A DNA stretch of 64,000 nt from Lentibacter sp. (GCA_016744435.1 JADGEJ010000003.1:1-64000); one strand, 5' to 3'; counted from the first letter of the stretch, positions 1-8,984 are shown. Program-made: numbers and translations. Notes: generated by a model from the sequence alone, not told the origin.

Positions 1-217
1 GGGGGCTGCGCACGCTTCGCACTTTATCAGGCTTGAGCACTTTGAAGAGGATGCCGCCCCGCTTTGGGAGCATCTGGGCTTCGCGCTAGAGTTGCCGCGT
101 GTGAACGCGAGCGCGCGAGAGGCTGACTATGCCCAGTATTACGGTGAAGGCGACGCCGAGCGAGTCGCGACCATCTGTGCAGAAGACATTGCGCGTTTTG
201 GCTATGCTTTCGACTAA
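1..217 (+). CDS. C-terminal end of a sulfotransferase-family-like protein (partial)
   Basis: An open frame runs from base 2 to a TAA at 215-217 and enters from outside the window, so only about 71 C-terminal residues are visible. The segment FIRLEHFEEDAAPLWEHLGF followed by a LPRVN stretch and an ending in EDIARFGYAFD resembles the C-terminus of roseobacter sulfotransferase-family (P-loop, PAPS-dependent) proteins, where a late Tyr/Phe-rich helix follows an LPxxN motif. The catalytic PAPS-binding part is not in the window, so the family call rests on this tail alone. Confidence 0.55.
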   Translation, partial: GAAHASHFIRLEHFEEDAAPLWEHLGFALELPRVNASAREADYAQYYGEGDAERVATICAEDIARFGYAFD

Positions 218-363
218 CCCGTCCAATTTGCCTCAAATTTGCCAACAATTAAGCAGTGTGGCCTGAGACTGTCTTAAAAATGGCGACAGTGCCCCAATAT
301 TGCCTTTAGCCAGCCCCACAACCCTCACGAGAATCACAGTAATTGGCTTCACTGCTAACCACG

Positions 364-417
364 GGTTGCCTGCCAGTGGCCATGGAAAATACTCATAAGG
401 TTGCCTGCCAGCGGCCA
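364..417 (+). repeat. Direct repeat upstream of Hint gene
   Basis: Two copies of a 19-base unit, GGTTGCCTGCCAGYGGCCA, lie at 364-382 and 399-417 with one mismatch. A shorter related stretch, TCGCCTGCCAGCGA, occurs after the gene at 1273-1286. The copies sit just upstream of the Hint-domain reading frame and could be regulatory or leftovers of a duplication. I know no family that they match. Confidence 0.5.
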
Positions 418-442
418 CAAAAATAAAGCCTGGGGAAGACAC

Positions 443-1081
443 ATGTTTGGATGGAAAAGCGCACTGCGCCAGAAGACACGACGAACAACTGAAGTTTCGG
501 GAGCTTATGACGGCACCGGAGCGGGCGTTAGAGAGGGAATTATCGCCTCGACAAAAGTTGCCACCGCGATTGGTTGGCGCGACGTAGGCTCGCTGCAAGC
601 GGGCGACCAAGTGCTGACGTTTGACAACGGGTTGCAGACACTCACCGGCATCAGCCGCACGCCCCTTTGGGACGGTGCAGGCGCATGCCCTCGCGCCTTC
701 TGGCCGCTTGCTGTGCCAGCTGGCGCATTGGAAAACACCCGCCCGATGATGCTGCTTGGTAAGCAGGGCGTTATGCTCGAAAGCGATGTTGCGGAAGAGC
801 TTTACGGCGATCCGTTTGCGCTTATCCCGTCGGCTGCCCTTGAAGGCGTGCATGGCATCGAGCGCGTTTACCCGAACGACCCCATCGAAATTATCACGCT
901 GCATTTTGAAGATGCGCAGGTTGTGTTTGCAGAGAGCGGCACGCTGATGTTTTGCGCCGCTGGTCGCGACTTGATCGAAATGGCCGCGAAGCCGCGAACC
1001 GTGAGCAAAGCCTACAACATGCTGGCGGACAGATGCGCGAGCAAACTTGTTCAGGACGAACCGCTCTACGCGTTTGCCTGA
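443..1081 (+). CDS. Degenerate Hint-domain protein
   Basis: This 212-residue protein has the layout of a Hint (hedgehog/intein) domain: a VGSLQAGDQVLTFDNG segment matching the usual DLxxGDxVxTxDNG block, then a LYGDPFALIPSAAL segment typical of the second half. The ATG at 443 is chosen because GGGGAAG precedes it at good spacing; an in-frame TTG at 401 would add 14 residues but falls in the direct repeat. The first residue block reads IIASTKVAT where active Hint domains have a Cys (CFTPGT-like), and the usual SPxHR position reads LGKQG. Both self-splicing residues therefore seem absent, suggesting a Hint fold without autoprocessing. Such proteins are common in roseobacters, often attached to secreted or calcium-binding proteins, but here the domain stands nearly alone. 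A strong hairpin terminator follows. Confidence 0.75.
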   Translation: MFGWKSALRQKTRRTTEVSGAYDGTGAGVREGIIASTKVATAIGWRDVGSLQAGDQVLTFDNGLQTLTGISRTPLWDGAGACPRAFWPLAVPAGALENTRPMMLLGKQGVMLESDVAEELYGDPFALIPSAALEGVHGIERVYPNDPIEIITLHFEDAQVVFAESGTLMFCAAGRDLIEMAAKPRTVSKAYNMLADRCASKLVQDEPLYAFA

Positions 1082-1106
1082 ATAAAGCCCCCGAACTCCC
1101 CCAATA

Positions 1107-1140
1107 AAAGGCGCGCCATGGCAGGACGCGCCTTTTTGCT
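1107..1140 (+). terminator. Intrinsic terminator after Hint gene
   Basis: A 9-bp stem, AAAGGCGCG (1107-1115) pairing with CGCGCCTTT (1127-1135), has an 11-base loop and runs into a T-rich tract. It lies 26 bases after the stop of the Hint gene. Confidence 0.8.
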
Positions 1141-1321
1141 TTTTCGGCTTTGGCGACACTCTCGCGAATTTTCGTAAGATTGTTCTTACTTTGAAAACTA
1201 TGGCTAAAACTTGCCCTAATTACGCCCAACCCTGTCCGCAAGTGGGGGCCACAAAGAGGACACAACAAGAGATCGCCTGCCAGCGATTGTCACTTGGGAA
1301 AGTTTGAAGTGTTAAAGGCCT

Positions 1322-1520
1322 GCGCGGCGAGGGGGAAGGAGAGAGCCCCCAGTGCCAGCGCGCCTGAAACCGCCCACCCGTGAACCGCTGGCAGAGCCCG
1401 AGCTCTGGTCTGGTTTGGTGGGCTACACATGCCTAATCCCCGCCCGCAAGGGCACATGGGTGGCACACGGGCCGAGACCAGAAGAAAGGGAGCGCTGTTA
1501 CCAGTGCTCCCTTTCAGTTT
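1322..1520 (+). ncRNA. Candidate small RNA in the 458-bp gap before fadJ
   Basis: The 1082-1539 gap holds no convincing gene. On the plus strand a TTGTCA (1287-1292) lies 17 bases before TGTTAA (1310-1315), a weak sigma-70-like promoter. About 200 bases later comes a strong hairpin with a T-run (1485-1525). Between them are further possible stems: GGGGG...CCCCC near 1331-1350 and a TCTGGTCT/AGACCAGA pair enclosing 1410-1470. I tested it by eye against 6S, SRP, RNase P, tmRNA and cobalamin riboswitch motifs and saw no match. A 63-residue open frame here (1352-1543) reads through the terminator and looks spurious. Confidence 0.25.
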
Positions 1521-1525
1521 TTAGA
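1485..1525. terminator. Bidirectional hairpin terminator
   Basis: AAAGGGAGC (1485-1493) pairs with GCTCCCTTT (1506-1514). On the plus strand the hairpin is followed by CAGTTTTT; on the minus strand it follows the fadJ stop (1540) and is trailed by TTCTTC. It can therefore end both the leftward beta-oxidation operon and any rightward small RNA. Confidence 0.7.
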
Positions 1526-1539
1526 CGGTTTGACGATGC

Positions 1540-3738
1540 TTAAGCGGCTTTGTCAGCCGCTGGTGCGAAGCGGCCATAGAACGTCTGGTTCTTCTCGGCC
1601 ATCTCTTTGAGCAATGCGGGCGTCTCAAAGCGCTTGCCGTATTTGGCTGCAAGCTCGGCTGTGCGCTCGGCCGCGTAGGGCGTGCCGATGATGTCGAGCC
1701 ATGAGAGCGGGCCACCGGACCAAGGCGCAAAGCCCCAAGCCAGAATTGCGCCAACATCGCCTTCGCGGATGTCTTCAAGAACACCTTCTTCAAGCGCGCG
1801 AACGGCTTCGAGAACTTGGCTGAACATCAGGCGTTCTTGCACTTCGACGAGGTCAGGCTGCTCTTCCAGAAGCGGGTACTTCTCGCCCAAGCCTTTCCAG
1901 TAGCCAAGGCGCTTGCCCTTCTCGTCGTAGTCAAAGAAGCCAGCGTTGGATTTGCGGCCCAAACGGCCCTCTGCTTCGAGGTAGAAGATCAGATCATCAG
2001 ACGGGCTTTCAGGGTAGTCGTCGCCCATCGCCAGTTTGGTCGCGCGGGCGATTTTGGCACCAAGGTCGATCGAGGTTTCGTCTGTCAGCTGGATCGGGCC
2101 AACGGGGAAGCCAAGCTGGCGTGCCGCGTTGTCGATCAGCGCGGGGGCAACACCTTCGGTGAGCATGCGCGCGCCTTCGTTGACGTAAGGAATGATGCAG
2201 CGGTTGCAGTAGAAGAAGCGCGCATCGTTGACAACGATCGGTGTTTTGCGGATCTGGCGCACATAGTCGAGCGCTTTGGCCACGGCACGATCGCCTGTTT
2301 CTTTGCCCTTGATGATCTCGACCAGCAACATTTTCTCAACGGGTGAGAAGAAGTGGATGCCGATGAACTGATCATTGCGTGAGGAGGCTTTCGCCAGCTC
2401 GGTGATCGGCAAAGTCGAGGTGTTGGAAGCAAAGATGCAATCTTCAGGGATCACAGCTTCGACTTTCTTGGTCATCTCGGCTTTGACGGCGGTGTCTTCA
2501 AACACCGCTTCGATGATGAGGTCGCAGCCTTTGAGCGCGTCCAGATCAGGCGTGGCCGTGATCAGAGACAGCAGAGCTTCCTTCTTCTCGGGCGTGGCCT
2601 TTTTGCGGGCAATGCCCTTGTCCATGTAGGCGGCCGAGTAGGCCTTGCCTTTGTCGGCTGCGGCTTGGTCACGGTCGATCAGCACCACTTCGATACCGGC
2701 CTGAGCCGACACCAGAGCAATGCCTGCGCCCATCATGCCTGCGCCGAGAACGCCGAGCTTTTTGACGGTCTGGTCAGGCACGCCAGCAGGGCGTACGGCA
2801 CCCTTTTCAAGCGCTTCTTTGTTGATGAAGAGCGAGCGGATCATCGCCTCACTGCTTGGGTTCATCAGAACGTTGGTAAACCAGCGCGCTTCGATTTTGA
2901 TCGCGGTGTCAAACGGCACAAGCGAGCCTTCGTAGACAGCCGAGAGCAGCGCCTTGGCGGCAGGGAATGCGCCTTGCGTTTGGTGGTGAACCATCGCGGC
3001 GGCGCCGAGGAACGTCATGAAGCCAGCCGGATGGAAGGGCGTGCCGCCGGGCATTTTGTAGCCCTTTTCGTCCCATGGTTTGACGATCTTTGGCTCAGAC
3101 AGCACCCATGCGCGCGCGTCTGACATCGGGTCATCAGAGACTTCGTCGATGAGGCCGGCTGCCTTGGCTTTAGCCGGGTTCACCATCTTGCCTTGCAGCA
3201 GGAACGGTGACGCGGCCATTGCGCCGAGCATACGTGTGAGGCGGGTTGTGCCGCCCGCGCCGGGGAAGATGCCAACCAGAATTTCCGGGAAGCCGATCTT
3301 GGCTTTCGGGTTGTTGGCGACAAACGTGCGGTGGCACGACAGCGGCAACTCAAAGCCGATGCCGAGCGAGGTGCCGGGCATGACGCAAGCGATAGGCTTG
3401 CCGCCTTTGTTTGTCTTCGGATCCATGCCTGCGCGCTCGATTTTGCGCAGCACAGCGTGCATCTCCATTGTGCCTTCAAAGAGGCCCTTTGCAGGCGCGT
3501 CGCCGGCGTCTTCTTTCATCTTGGCGATGACGTTCAGATCCATCCCGCCTGCGAAGCTGCCCTCTTTGCCAGAGGTGATGATCACGCCTTTCACGGCGTC
3601 GTCAGCAAGGGCGTCGTCAACGTGCGCTGACAGGTCTGCAAAGCCCTGAATGCTCATCACGTTCATTGATTTGCCGACGGTGTCCCAGACGATGGTGGCG
3701 ATGCCTTCGCCGTCTTTTTTCATTGTAAAATCAGTCAT
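1540..3738 (-). CDS. fadJ: Bifunctional enoyl-CoA hydratase / 3-hydroxyacyl-CoA dehydrogenase (FadJ/FadB-like)
   Basis: This 732-residue fatty-acid oxidation alpha subunit hydrates trans-2-enoyl-CoA and oxidises the 3-hydroxyacyl-CoA with NAD. The N-terminal crotonase domain (about 1-190) carries GTSLGIGFELPL (Glu130) and GFPEILVGIFPGAGG (Glu152), the two expected acid/base glutamates. A Rossmann domain follows with LGAGMMGAGIA (about 331-341) and an Asp at 355 that selects NAD. HFFSPVEKM marks the catalytic His-Glu region, and a 3HCDH C-terminal domain completes it. The start is the ATG at 3738, preceded by AGGAAAAG; an upstream in-frame extension is not family-like. It is the last gene of the leftward operon, 23 bases after the thiolase, so the two probably form the trifunctional complex. 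FadB and FadJ cannot be told apart by eye. Confidence 0.93.
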   Translation of the reverse strand: MTDFTMKKDGEGIATIVWDTVGKSMNVMSIQGFADLSAHVDDALADDAVKGVIITSGKEGSFAGGMDLNVIAKMKEDAGDAPAKGLFEGTMEMHAVLRKIERAGMDPKTNKGGKPIACVMPGTSLGIGFELPLSCHRTFVANNPKAKIGFPEILVGIFPGAGGTTRLTRMLGAMAASPFLLQGKMVNPAKAKAAGLIDEVSDDPMSDARAWVLSEPKIVKPWDEKGYKMPGGTPFHPAGFMTFLGAAAMVHHQTQGAFPAAKALLSAVYEGSLVPFDTAIKIEARWFTNVLMNPSSEAMIRSLFINKEALEKGAVRPAGVPDQTVKKLGVLGAGMMGAGIALVSAQAGIEVVLIDRDQAAADKGKAYSAAYMDKGIARKKATPEKKEALLSLITATPDLDALKGCDLIIEAVFEDTAVKAEMTKKVEAVIPEDCIFASNTSTLPITELAKASSRNDQFIGIHFFSPVEKMLLVEIIKGKETGDRAVAKALDYVRQIRKTPIVVNDARFFYCNRCIIPYVNEGARMLTEGVAPALIDNAARQLGFPVGPIQLTDETSIDLGAKIARATKLAMGDDYPESPSDDLIFYLEAEGRLGRKSNAGFFDYDEKGKRLGYWKGLGEKYPLLEEQPDLVEVQERLMFSQVLEAVRALEEGVLEDIREGDVGAILAWGFAPWSGGPLSWLDIIGTPYAAERTAELAAKYGKRFETPALLKEMAEKNQTFYGRFAPAADKAA

Positions 3739-3761
3739 ATTCTTTTCCTGTCGTCTATCGC

Positions 3762-4973
3762 TTAAACGCGTTCGATGATGGTTGCGGCGCCCATGCCGGA
3801 GCCGATGCAAAGTGTGGCGAGGCCAACTTCTTTGTCCGAGCGTTCAAGCTCGTCCATCAGCGTGCCGAGGATCATGGCACCTGTTGCGCCGAGCGGGTGG
3901 CCCATGGCCATTGAGCCGCCGTTGACGTTGACTTTGTCGTGGTCGACGTTGAAGGCCTGCTCAAAACGCATGACGACTGAGGCGAAGGCTTCGTTGACTT
4001 CAAAGAGGTCAATGTCGCCGATGCTCATGCCGTTGTCGCGCAGGATTTTCTCGGTCACGGGCACAGGGCCTGTGAGCATGATCGTCGGGTCAGTGCCGAT
4101 CTTGGCAGTCGCACGGATGCGCGCACGCGGCTTGAGGCCAAGCTGCTCGCCGAGCTCTTTGTTGCCGATGAGAACAGCCGCCGCACCGTCAACGATTCCT
4201 GACGAGTTACCAGCGTGGTGAATGTGGTTGATGCGCTCAAGTTCCGGGTACTTGAGGATCGCGATTTTGTCGAAGCCGGGCATGGTTTCGCCCATCTGCT
4301 GGAACGAGGGCTTCAAAGCGCCGAGGCTCTGCATGTCGGTCTGTGGGCGCATGAACTCGTCATAGGCCAGGATAGGCAGGCCGTTCACGTCGTTGACGGC
4401 AACAACCGAGCGGTTGAAGTGGCCCGCGTCCCATGCGGCTTTGGCGCGGCGCTGGCTTTCGACGGCCATGGCGTCGGCTTGGTCACGCGTGAAGCCATAC
4501 TTCGTCGCGATGATGTCAGCCGAGATGCCTTGCGGCACGAAGTAATTGTCGATCGCGATGGACGGGTCAACGGCGATTGCGCCGCCGTCAGAGCCCATAG
4601 GCACGCGGCTCATGCTTTCGACACCACCGGCGATGTAGCCGTTGCCTGCGCCGCCACGAACTTGGTTGGCAGCGACGTTGACGGCTTCGAGGCCCGAGGC
4701 GCAGAAGCGGTTGATCGAGAGACCAGGGATGCTTTCGTCAAGGTTAGAAGCAAGCACGGCTGTGCGCGCAAGGCATGCGCCCTGTTCGCCGACTTGAGAC
4801 ACGTTGCCCCAGATCACGTCTTCAACGGCGTGGCCTTCGAGGCCGTTACGCTCTTTGAGAGCGTTTAGCGCCACGGCGGACAGGCGCGCGGCTGTTACTT
4901 CGTGCAGGCTGCCGTCTTTGCGGCCCTTGCCACGCGGGGTGCGCACGGCGTCATAGATATAGGCTTCGGTCAT
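3762..4973 (-). CDS. fadA: Acetyl-CoA C-acyltransferase (thiolase, FadA/FadI-like)
   Basis: A full-length 403-residue thiolase, the beta partner of the following FadJ-like gene. It cleaves 3-ketoacyl-CoA with CoA. The nucleophilic Cys91 lies in NRFCASGLEAVN, His359 in GGSMAMGHPLGATGA and the proton-donor Cys389 in CIGSGMGA. The ATG at 4973 has GGAGAAG upstream. Gene order thiolase-then-FadJ within one operon, after acyl-CoA dehydrogenases, supports a role in beta-oxidation rather than acetoacetyl-CoA synthesis. Whether it prefers short or long chains cannot be read from the sequence. Confidence 0.93.
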   Translation of the reverse strand: MTEAYIYDAVRTPRGKGRKDGSLHEVTAARLSAVALNALKERNGLEGHAVEDVIWGNVSQVGEQGACLARTAVLASNLDESIPGLSINRFCASGLEAVNVAANQVRGGAGNGYIAGGVESMSRVPMGSDGGAIAVDPSIAIDNYFVPQGISADIIATKYGFTRDQADAMAVESQRRAKAAWDAGHFNRSVVAVNDVNGLPILAYDEFMRPQTDMQSLGALKPSFQQMGETMPGFDKIAILKYPELERINHIHHAGNSSGIVDGAAAVLIGNKELGEQLGLKPRARIRATAKIGTDPTIMLTGPVPVTEKILRDNGMSIGDIDLFEVNEAFASVVMRFEQAFNVDHDKVNVNGGSMAMGHPLGATGAMILGTLMDELERSDKEVGLATLCIGSGMGAATIIERV

Positions 4974-5011
4974 GGTCTTCTCCTTGTCAGTCGTTTTGTC
5001 TGGCGTTTGTC

Positions 5012-5644
5012 TTAAGCGCGGTCAGCGGGGCTGCCGGGCATCAGGTCGTAGGGGTGTTTCCACCCCGGTGTTTGTTCAATATTGGTGAGCCAGTGGTCGA
5101 TGTTGGCCCATTCTGTGCGCTCAAAGCCGAATGGCTCCGGGTAAAACAGGTAGCCGCAGTTTGAGATGTCGGCGTTGGTGAGGCTGTCGCCGACGATCCA
5201 GTCGCGGCCCTCAAGGTGCGCGTTAAGCGTGGCGTATGCGCCTTTGAGGCGGCCTTGCATAAAGCCGATGACCTCTTGGGGTCGTTTGTCTTCGGGCAAA
5301 AAGTTCATCAGGAAGCGCGTCATGCCAGCTTGCGAGGACATTTTGTGATTGTCCCACAACACCCAGCGCAGGACTTCGTATTTGTCTTGGCCTACGCCGC
5401 CCAGCCTGCCGGATTGATCCGCGATATATTGCTGGATCGCGCCGGACTGTGTGAGGCGAAAGTCACCATCTTCCAGCACCGGAGCTTCGCCCATAACGTT
5501 TTTGGCACGGAACTCGGGCGAGCGGCCCTCGCCGCCGAAGAAGTCAACAAACACGGGCTCCCACGCGAGGCCGGACAGCTCAAGCGCGAGGGCGGCTTTG
5601 TAGGCGTTGCCGCTTTCGCCAAAACAGTGGAGTTTAATCGTCAT
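5012..5644 (-). CDS. Glutathione S-transferase family protein
   Basis: A 210-residue protein with an N-terminal thioredoxin-like domain (KLHCFGESGNAYKAALALEL, then APVLEDGDFRLTQSGAIQQY, where the Ser-Gly after the cis-Pro is the glutathione gamma-Glu site) and a helical C-terminal domain. It lies in the beta-oxidation operon between an acyl-CoA dehydrogenase and thiolase, 38 bases before the latter. The usual N-terminal catalytic Ser/Tyr is probably among the early GESGNAY residues. Its substrate is unknown; detoxification or repair of reactive acyl or aldehyde products fits the location. The ATG at 5644 lacks an obvious ribosome site. Confidence 0.85.
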   Translation of the reverse strand: MTIKLHCFGESGNAYKAALALELSGLAWEPVFVDFFGGEGRSPEFRAKNVMGEAPVLEDGDFRLTQSGAIQQYIADQSGRLGGVGQDKYEVLRWVLWDNHKMSSQAGMTRFLMNFLPEDKRPQEVIGFMQGRLKGAYATLNAHLEGRDWIVGDSLTNADISNCGYLFYPEPFGFERTEWANIDHWLTNIEQTPGWKHPYDLMPGSPADRA

Positions 5645-5700
5645 GCGTTGTGTCCATTGGTTGGTGTCGGAGTGGGGGTTTCACACCCCCACACCCCCGT

Positions 5701-5764
5701 GGGATATTTTTGGAAAGAAAAAGAAACTGGGTAATTCCGCCTTTTTCTTTCTCTAAATATCCCC
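5701..5764. repeat. Inverted pair of the GGATATTT...AAAGAAAAAG intergenic element
   Basis: Two copies of the recurrent intergenic element face each other. GGGATATTT (5701-5709) and GAAAGAAAAAG (5713-5723) pair with CTTTTTCTTTC (5741-5751) and AAATATCCC (5755-5763), leaving a 3-base internal mismatch and a 17-base loop. A separate GTGGGGG/CCCCCAC hairpin lies just to the left (about 5672-5692). The element sits between two operon genes, GST and an acyl-CoA dehydrogenase, so it may attenuate or process the mRNA. Confidence 0.8.
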
Positions 5765-5809
5765 GCCGGAGGCTCCTGTCCGCGAGGATAGTTGGTGTCG
5801 GTGCCTTTT

Positions 5810-6949
5810 CTAGAGTGAGCGTGAGATCAGTTCCTTCATGATTTCGTTGGTGCCGCCGTAGATGCGTTGTACGCGGGCGTCGGCCCACATTTCGGCGACG
5901 GCGTATTCTTGCATAAAGCCGTAGCCGCCGTGCAGCTGCACGCATTCATCAAGCACTTCGCCTTGGGTGTCGGTGAGCCAGTATTTGCACATGGCAGCTT
6001 TCTCGACGGTGAGCTCGCCGCGCATGTGCTCAGAGATGCACTCGTCAAGGAAGGCGCGCGAAACGGCGAGTTTGGTTTTGCACTCGGCCAGTTTGAAGCG
6101 GGTGTTCTGGAACTGCATGATCGGGCCGCCGAAGGCCTCGCGCTCGTTGCAGTAGGCGATGGTGCGTTCGACAGCGCCTTGCATGGCGCCAACCGCGCCA
6201 CAGCCGATGATCAGGCGCTCTTGCGGGAGCTGCTGCATCATCTGGTAGAAGCCTTTGCCCTCTTCACCACCGAGGATGTTTTCTGGCGGGATTTCGACGT
6301 TGTCAAAGAACAGCTCCGAGGTGTCGGCGGCGTGCAGCCCGACTTTGTCGAGGTTGCGGCCACGCGCGAAGCCTGTTGCTTTGTCGGTTTCGACCACCAC
6401 AAGCGAGACGCCTTTGGAGCCTAACGAGGGGTCGGTTTTGGCCGCGACGATGATCAGCTCGGCGTGTTGGCCGTTGGAGATAAACGTCTTTTGGCCGGAG
6501 AGGCGGTAGGCGTTGCCGTCGCGAATGGCGCGGGTTTTGATAGCCTGCACGTCGGAGCCAGTTGACGGCTCGGTCATTGCCAAAGCACCGACCGTTTCGC
6601 CGGTGACCATTTTGGGAAGCCAGCGTTGCTTTTGCTCTTCGGTGCCGCAGTTGAGGATGTAATGCGCAACGATGCCCGAGTGGATCGGGTTGCCCCAAGA
6701 GGCGAGGTTGGCGCGGGGATGTTCCATCATCACCACGGCTTCGTGGCCAAAGTCGCCACCGGGCCCGCCGTATTCTTCGGGGATCGACGGGCAAAGCAGG
6801 CCGAGTTCGCCAGCTTCGTTCCAAGCCGAGCGGTCCATTTGGCCTTGCTTGCGCCATTTCTCAAAGCGTGGCCCCCATTCATCGGTGATGAACTTGGCGG
6901 TCATTTCGGCGAGCATCTGGTGCTCGTCTGTCATCCAGCTTGATGTCAT
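5810..6949 (-). CDS. Acyl-CoA dehydrogenase (medium-size, FadE-like)
   Basis: A 379-residue flavoprotein of the classical acyl-CoA dehydrogenase fold, oxidising acyl-CoA to enoyl-CoA and passing electrons to [23 protein letters not shown] is the FAD-binding signature, [10 protein letters not shown] the mid-domain, and [12 protein letters not shown] then [14 protein letters not shown] the C-terminal signature. The catalytic base position (Glu in the YGGTNEI region of many family members) is present as Glu within TNEIM. The ATG at 6949 has GGGAGGAGAG upstream. It lies in the leftward operon downstream of the 591-residue paralogue. Similar proteins handle branched, aromatic or long acyl groups; the substrate is not readable. 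Confidence 0.92.
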   Translation of the reverse strand: MTSSWMTDEHQMLAEMTAKFITDEWGPRFEKWRKQGQMDRSAWNEAGELGLLCPSIPEEYGGPGGDFGHEAVVMMEHPRANLASWGNPIHSGIVAHYILNCGTEEQKQRWLPKMVTGETVGALAMTEPSTGSDVQAIKTRAIRDGNAYRLSGQKTFISNGQHAELIIVAAKTDPSLGSKGVSLVVVETDKATGFARGRNLDKVGLHAADTSELFFDNVEIPPENILGGEEGKGFYQMMQQLPQERLIIGCGAVGAMQGAVERTIAYCNEREAFGGPIMQFQNTRFKLAECKTKLAVSRAFLDECISEHMRGELTVEKAAMCKYWLTDTQGEVLDECVQLHGGYGFMQEYAVAEMWADARVQRIYGGTNEIMKELISRSL

Positions 6950-6971
6950 GTTCTCTCCTCCCCAGAAGATA

Positions 6972-7184
6972 TTATCGTTTGCGCGCGTCGATCTCGGCGT
7001 TGAACAGCCTAAGGCGCGTTGTCAGGTTCTCGTGGTTCATGACGCTCTCGAAGTTCTCAAACAGAAACGAGAGCGCCTCGCCTTCGTCAAGCCCCGCCTC
7101 AGCAGCAAAACGCTTGAGCCGTCGGTGGCCATCCTCTGTCATAGCACAGGGGAAGCGGCGGGTCAGGCGAAAGCGTTTTGGCAT
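6972..7184 (-). CDS. Small basic protein between two acyl-CoA dehydrogenases
   Basis: A 70-residue protein, strongly basic at both ends (starts [11 protein letters not shown], ends NAEIDARKR). AAGGAAC lies upstream of the ATG, with 24 bases from the previous gene and 22 to the next, so it looks like a genuine operon member. The core ([20 protein letters not shown]) predicts two helices after a short basic strand, which loosely resembles a ribbon-helix-helix DNA-binding protein, but I cannot assign it. A regulatory or accessory role in the operon is only inference. Confidence 0.7.
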   Translation of the reverse strand: MPKRFRLTRRFPCAMTEDGHRRLKRFAAEAGLDEGEALSFLFENFESVMNHENLTTRLRLFNAEIDARKR

Positions 7185-7208
7185 TGGCTTGCGGTTCCTT
7201 TGGAAGGC

Positions 7209-8984
7209 TTAGAACTGGTCGGCAGCGAGGGCCATAACGGGCTCGGCGCCGCTTTGAATGCGCGCAAGGTGCATTGACGTGGCGGGCAGCCGGCGTGCCA
7301 TGTAATAGCGGCCAGTTGCCAGCTTCGTCTCGTAGAACGCTGCGTCAGAGGTGCCGCTTGCGAGCGCTTCCAGCGAGGCTTTCGCCATCCGGCTCCACAT
7401 GAGGCCAAGGCAAACGTGGCCCATCATATGCATGAAGTCGTTTGAGCCAGACAGCGCTGCGTTCGGGTCTTTCATGCCGCTTTGCATGAAGAACATGCCA
7501 GCAGTTTGCAAGTCTTTTGAGGCGGCTTTCAGCGGCTCAACAAAGGCTTCCATGCCCTCAACATCTTTGTTTTCAGAGCAGAAGTCTTTGACCATGGCGA
7601 AGAAAGCCATCACGTGCTTGCCGCCGTCTGCCGCGAGCTTGCGGCCGACCAAGTCAAGCGCCTGAACACCGTTGGCGCCTTCATAGATCATCGCGATGCG
7701 GGCATCACGAGTGAACTGGCTCATGCCGTGCTCTTCGATGTAGCCGTGGCCGCCGTAGATTTGCTGTGCCTTGACTGTCATGTCATAGCCCTCATCGGTG
7801 AGGAAGCCTTTGATGACAGGCGTCATCAGCGAGATCAGGCCATCGGCGTCTTTGTCGTCAGCGCGGTGCGACTGGTCAAGCAGTGAAGACCCCCAGAGGA
7901 TGAAGGCGCGCCCAGCTTCGACGAAGCTTTTCTGATCCATCAGTGAGCGGCGGATGTCCGGGTGCACGATCAGCGGATCAGCCGGGCCTTCGGGGTTTTT
8001 CACGCCTGTCACGTCACGGCCTTGGAGGCGGTCGTTGGCGTAGAGTACAGCGTTTTGGTAGGCGGCTTCAGCGGCCGAGAGGCCTTGCATGCCAACGCCG
8101 ATACGGGCTTCGTTCATCATGGTGAACATGGCGCGCATGCCTTTGTGCGCGTCGCCGAGCAGGAAGCCTTTGGCGTCGTCGTAGTTGAGCACGCAAGTCG
8201 AGTTGCCGTGAATGCCCATCTTCTTTTCGATGGCGCCACAGCTTACGCCATTGCGCGCGCCGATTGTGCCGTCGTCATTGATGTTAAACTTCGGAACGAT
8301 AAAGAGCGAAACACCTTTGATGCCGTCCGGGCCGCCCGGGATTTTGGCCAAAACGAGGTGGATGATATTGCTCGACATCTCGTGCTCACCTGCCGAGATA
8401 AAGATTTTCTGGCCAGTGATGTTGTAGCTGCCGTCATCCTGAGGCTCGGCTTTGGTGCGCATGAGGCCCAAGTCGGTGCCGCAGTGTGGCTCTGTCAGGT
8501 TCATCGTGCCTGTCCACTCGCAAGAGACCATGTTTGGCAGGTAGGTTGCTTTCTGCTGCTCGGTGCCGTGCGCGAGGATAGAAGAGGCCGCACCGTGCGT
8601 GAGGCCTTGATACATGGTGAACGCTTGGTTGGCGCCAGAGAACATTTCACCAACCGCCGTGCCGAGAATTGAAGGCATGCCTTGGCCGCCAAACTCTTCG
8701 GGCATATCAAGCCCCGTCCAGCCACCTTCGCGAACTTGGTCAAACGCTTCTTTAAAGCCCGTCGGCACGCGCACAACGCCGTTTTCAAGCGTGCAGCCTT
8801 CCTGATCGCCCACAACGTTGAGCGGCGCGAGGACTTCGCTTGTCAGCTTGCCGGCTTCTTCCAGCACAGCGGCTGTAAAGTCGCGCTCAAGGTCAGAGTA
8901 GCCTGGCACTGCTGATTTGCTCACTTTGAGCACGTCGTGCAGTACGAACTGAAGTTCTTTTGTTGGGGCTGTATAGCTCGGCAT
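7209..8984 (-). CDS. Acyl-CoA dehydrogenase, long form (about 590 aa, DmdC-like superfamily)
   Basis: This 591-residue protein has the long acyl-CoA dehydrogenase architecture: an extra N-terminal segment, the three core domains, and a C-terminal extension from about residue 470. [20 protein letters not shown] is the FAD/substrate loop; [11 protein letters not shown] and [20 protein letters not shown] are core signatures, and [12 protein letters not shown] carries the probable catalytic Glu. The family includes chain-length-diverse enzymes and DmdC, the 3-methylmercaptopropionyl-CoA dehydrogenase of DMSP demethylation. Its company here (thiolase, FadJ, MerR) favours general beta-oxidation over DMSP use. 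It follows a MerR gene by 41 bases and begins the structural part of the operon. Confidence 0.9.
   Translation of the reverse strand: MPSYTAPTKELQFVLHDVLKVSKSAVPGYSDLERDFTAAVLEEAGKLTSEVLAPLNVVGDQEGCTLENGVVRVPTGFKEAFDQVREGGWTGLDMPEEFGGQGMPSILGTAVGEMFSGANQAFTMYQGLTHGAASSILAHGTEQQKATYLPNMVSCEWTGTMNLTEPHCGTDLGLMRTKAEPQDDGSYNITGQKIFISAGEHEMSSNIIHLVLAKIPGGPDGIKGVSLFIVPKFNINDDGTIGARNGVSCGAIEKKMGIHGNSTCVLNYDDAKGFLLGDAHKGMRAMFTMMNEARIGVGMQGLSAAEAAYQNAVLYANDRLQGRDVTGVKNPEGPADPLIVHPDIRRSLMDQKSFVEAGRAFILWGSSLLDQSHRADDKDADGLISLMTPVIKGFLTDEGYDMTVKAQQIYGGHGYIEEHGMSQFTRDARIAMIYEGANGVQALDLVGRKLAADGGKHVMAFFAMVKDFCSENKDVEGMEAFVEPLKAASKDLQTAGMFFMQSGMKDPNAALSGSNDFMHMMGHVCLGLMWSRMAKASLEALASGTSDAAFYETKLATGRYYMARRLPATSMHLARIQSGAEPVMALAADQF

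Noticed and set aside
233-1159. A 308-codon open frame on the minus strand
   Set aside because: It lies antisense to the Hint-domain gene, has no family-like motifs, and reads as a shadow frame of GC-rich coding DNA.
1282-1525. 6S, SRP or RNase P RNA, tmRNA or cobalamin riboswitch
   Set aside because: None of the core motifs of these RNAs is recognisable in the stretch.
1352-1543. A 63-codon plus-strand open frame
   Set aside because: It runs through a strong terminator hairpin, lacks a ribosome site, and has no recognisable motifs.
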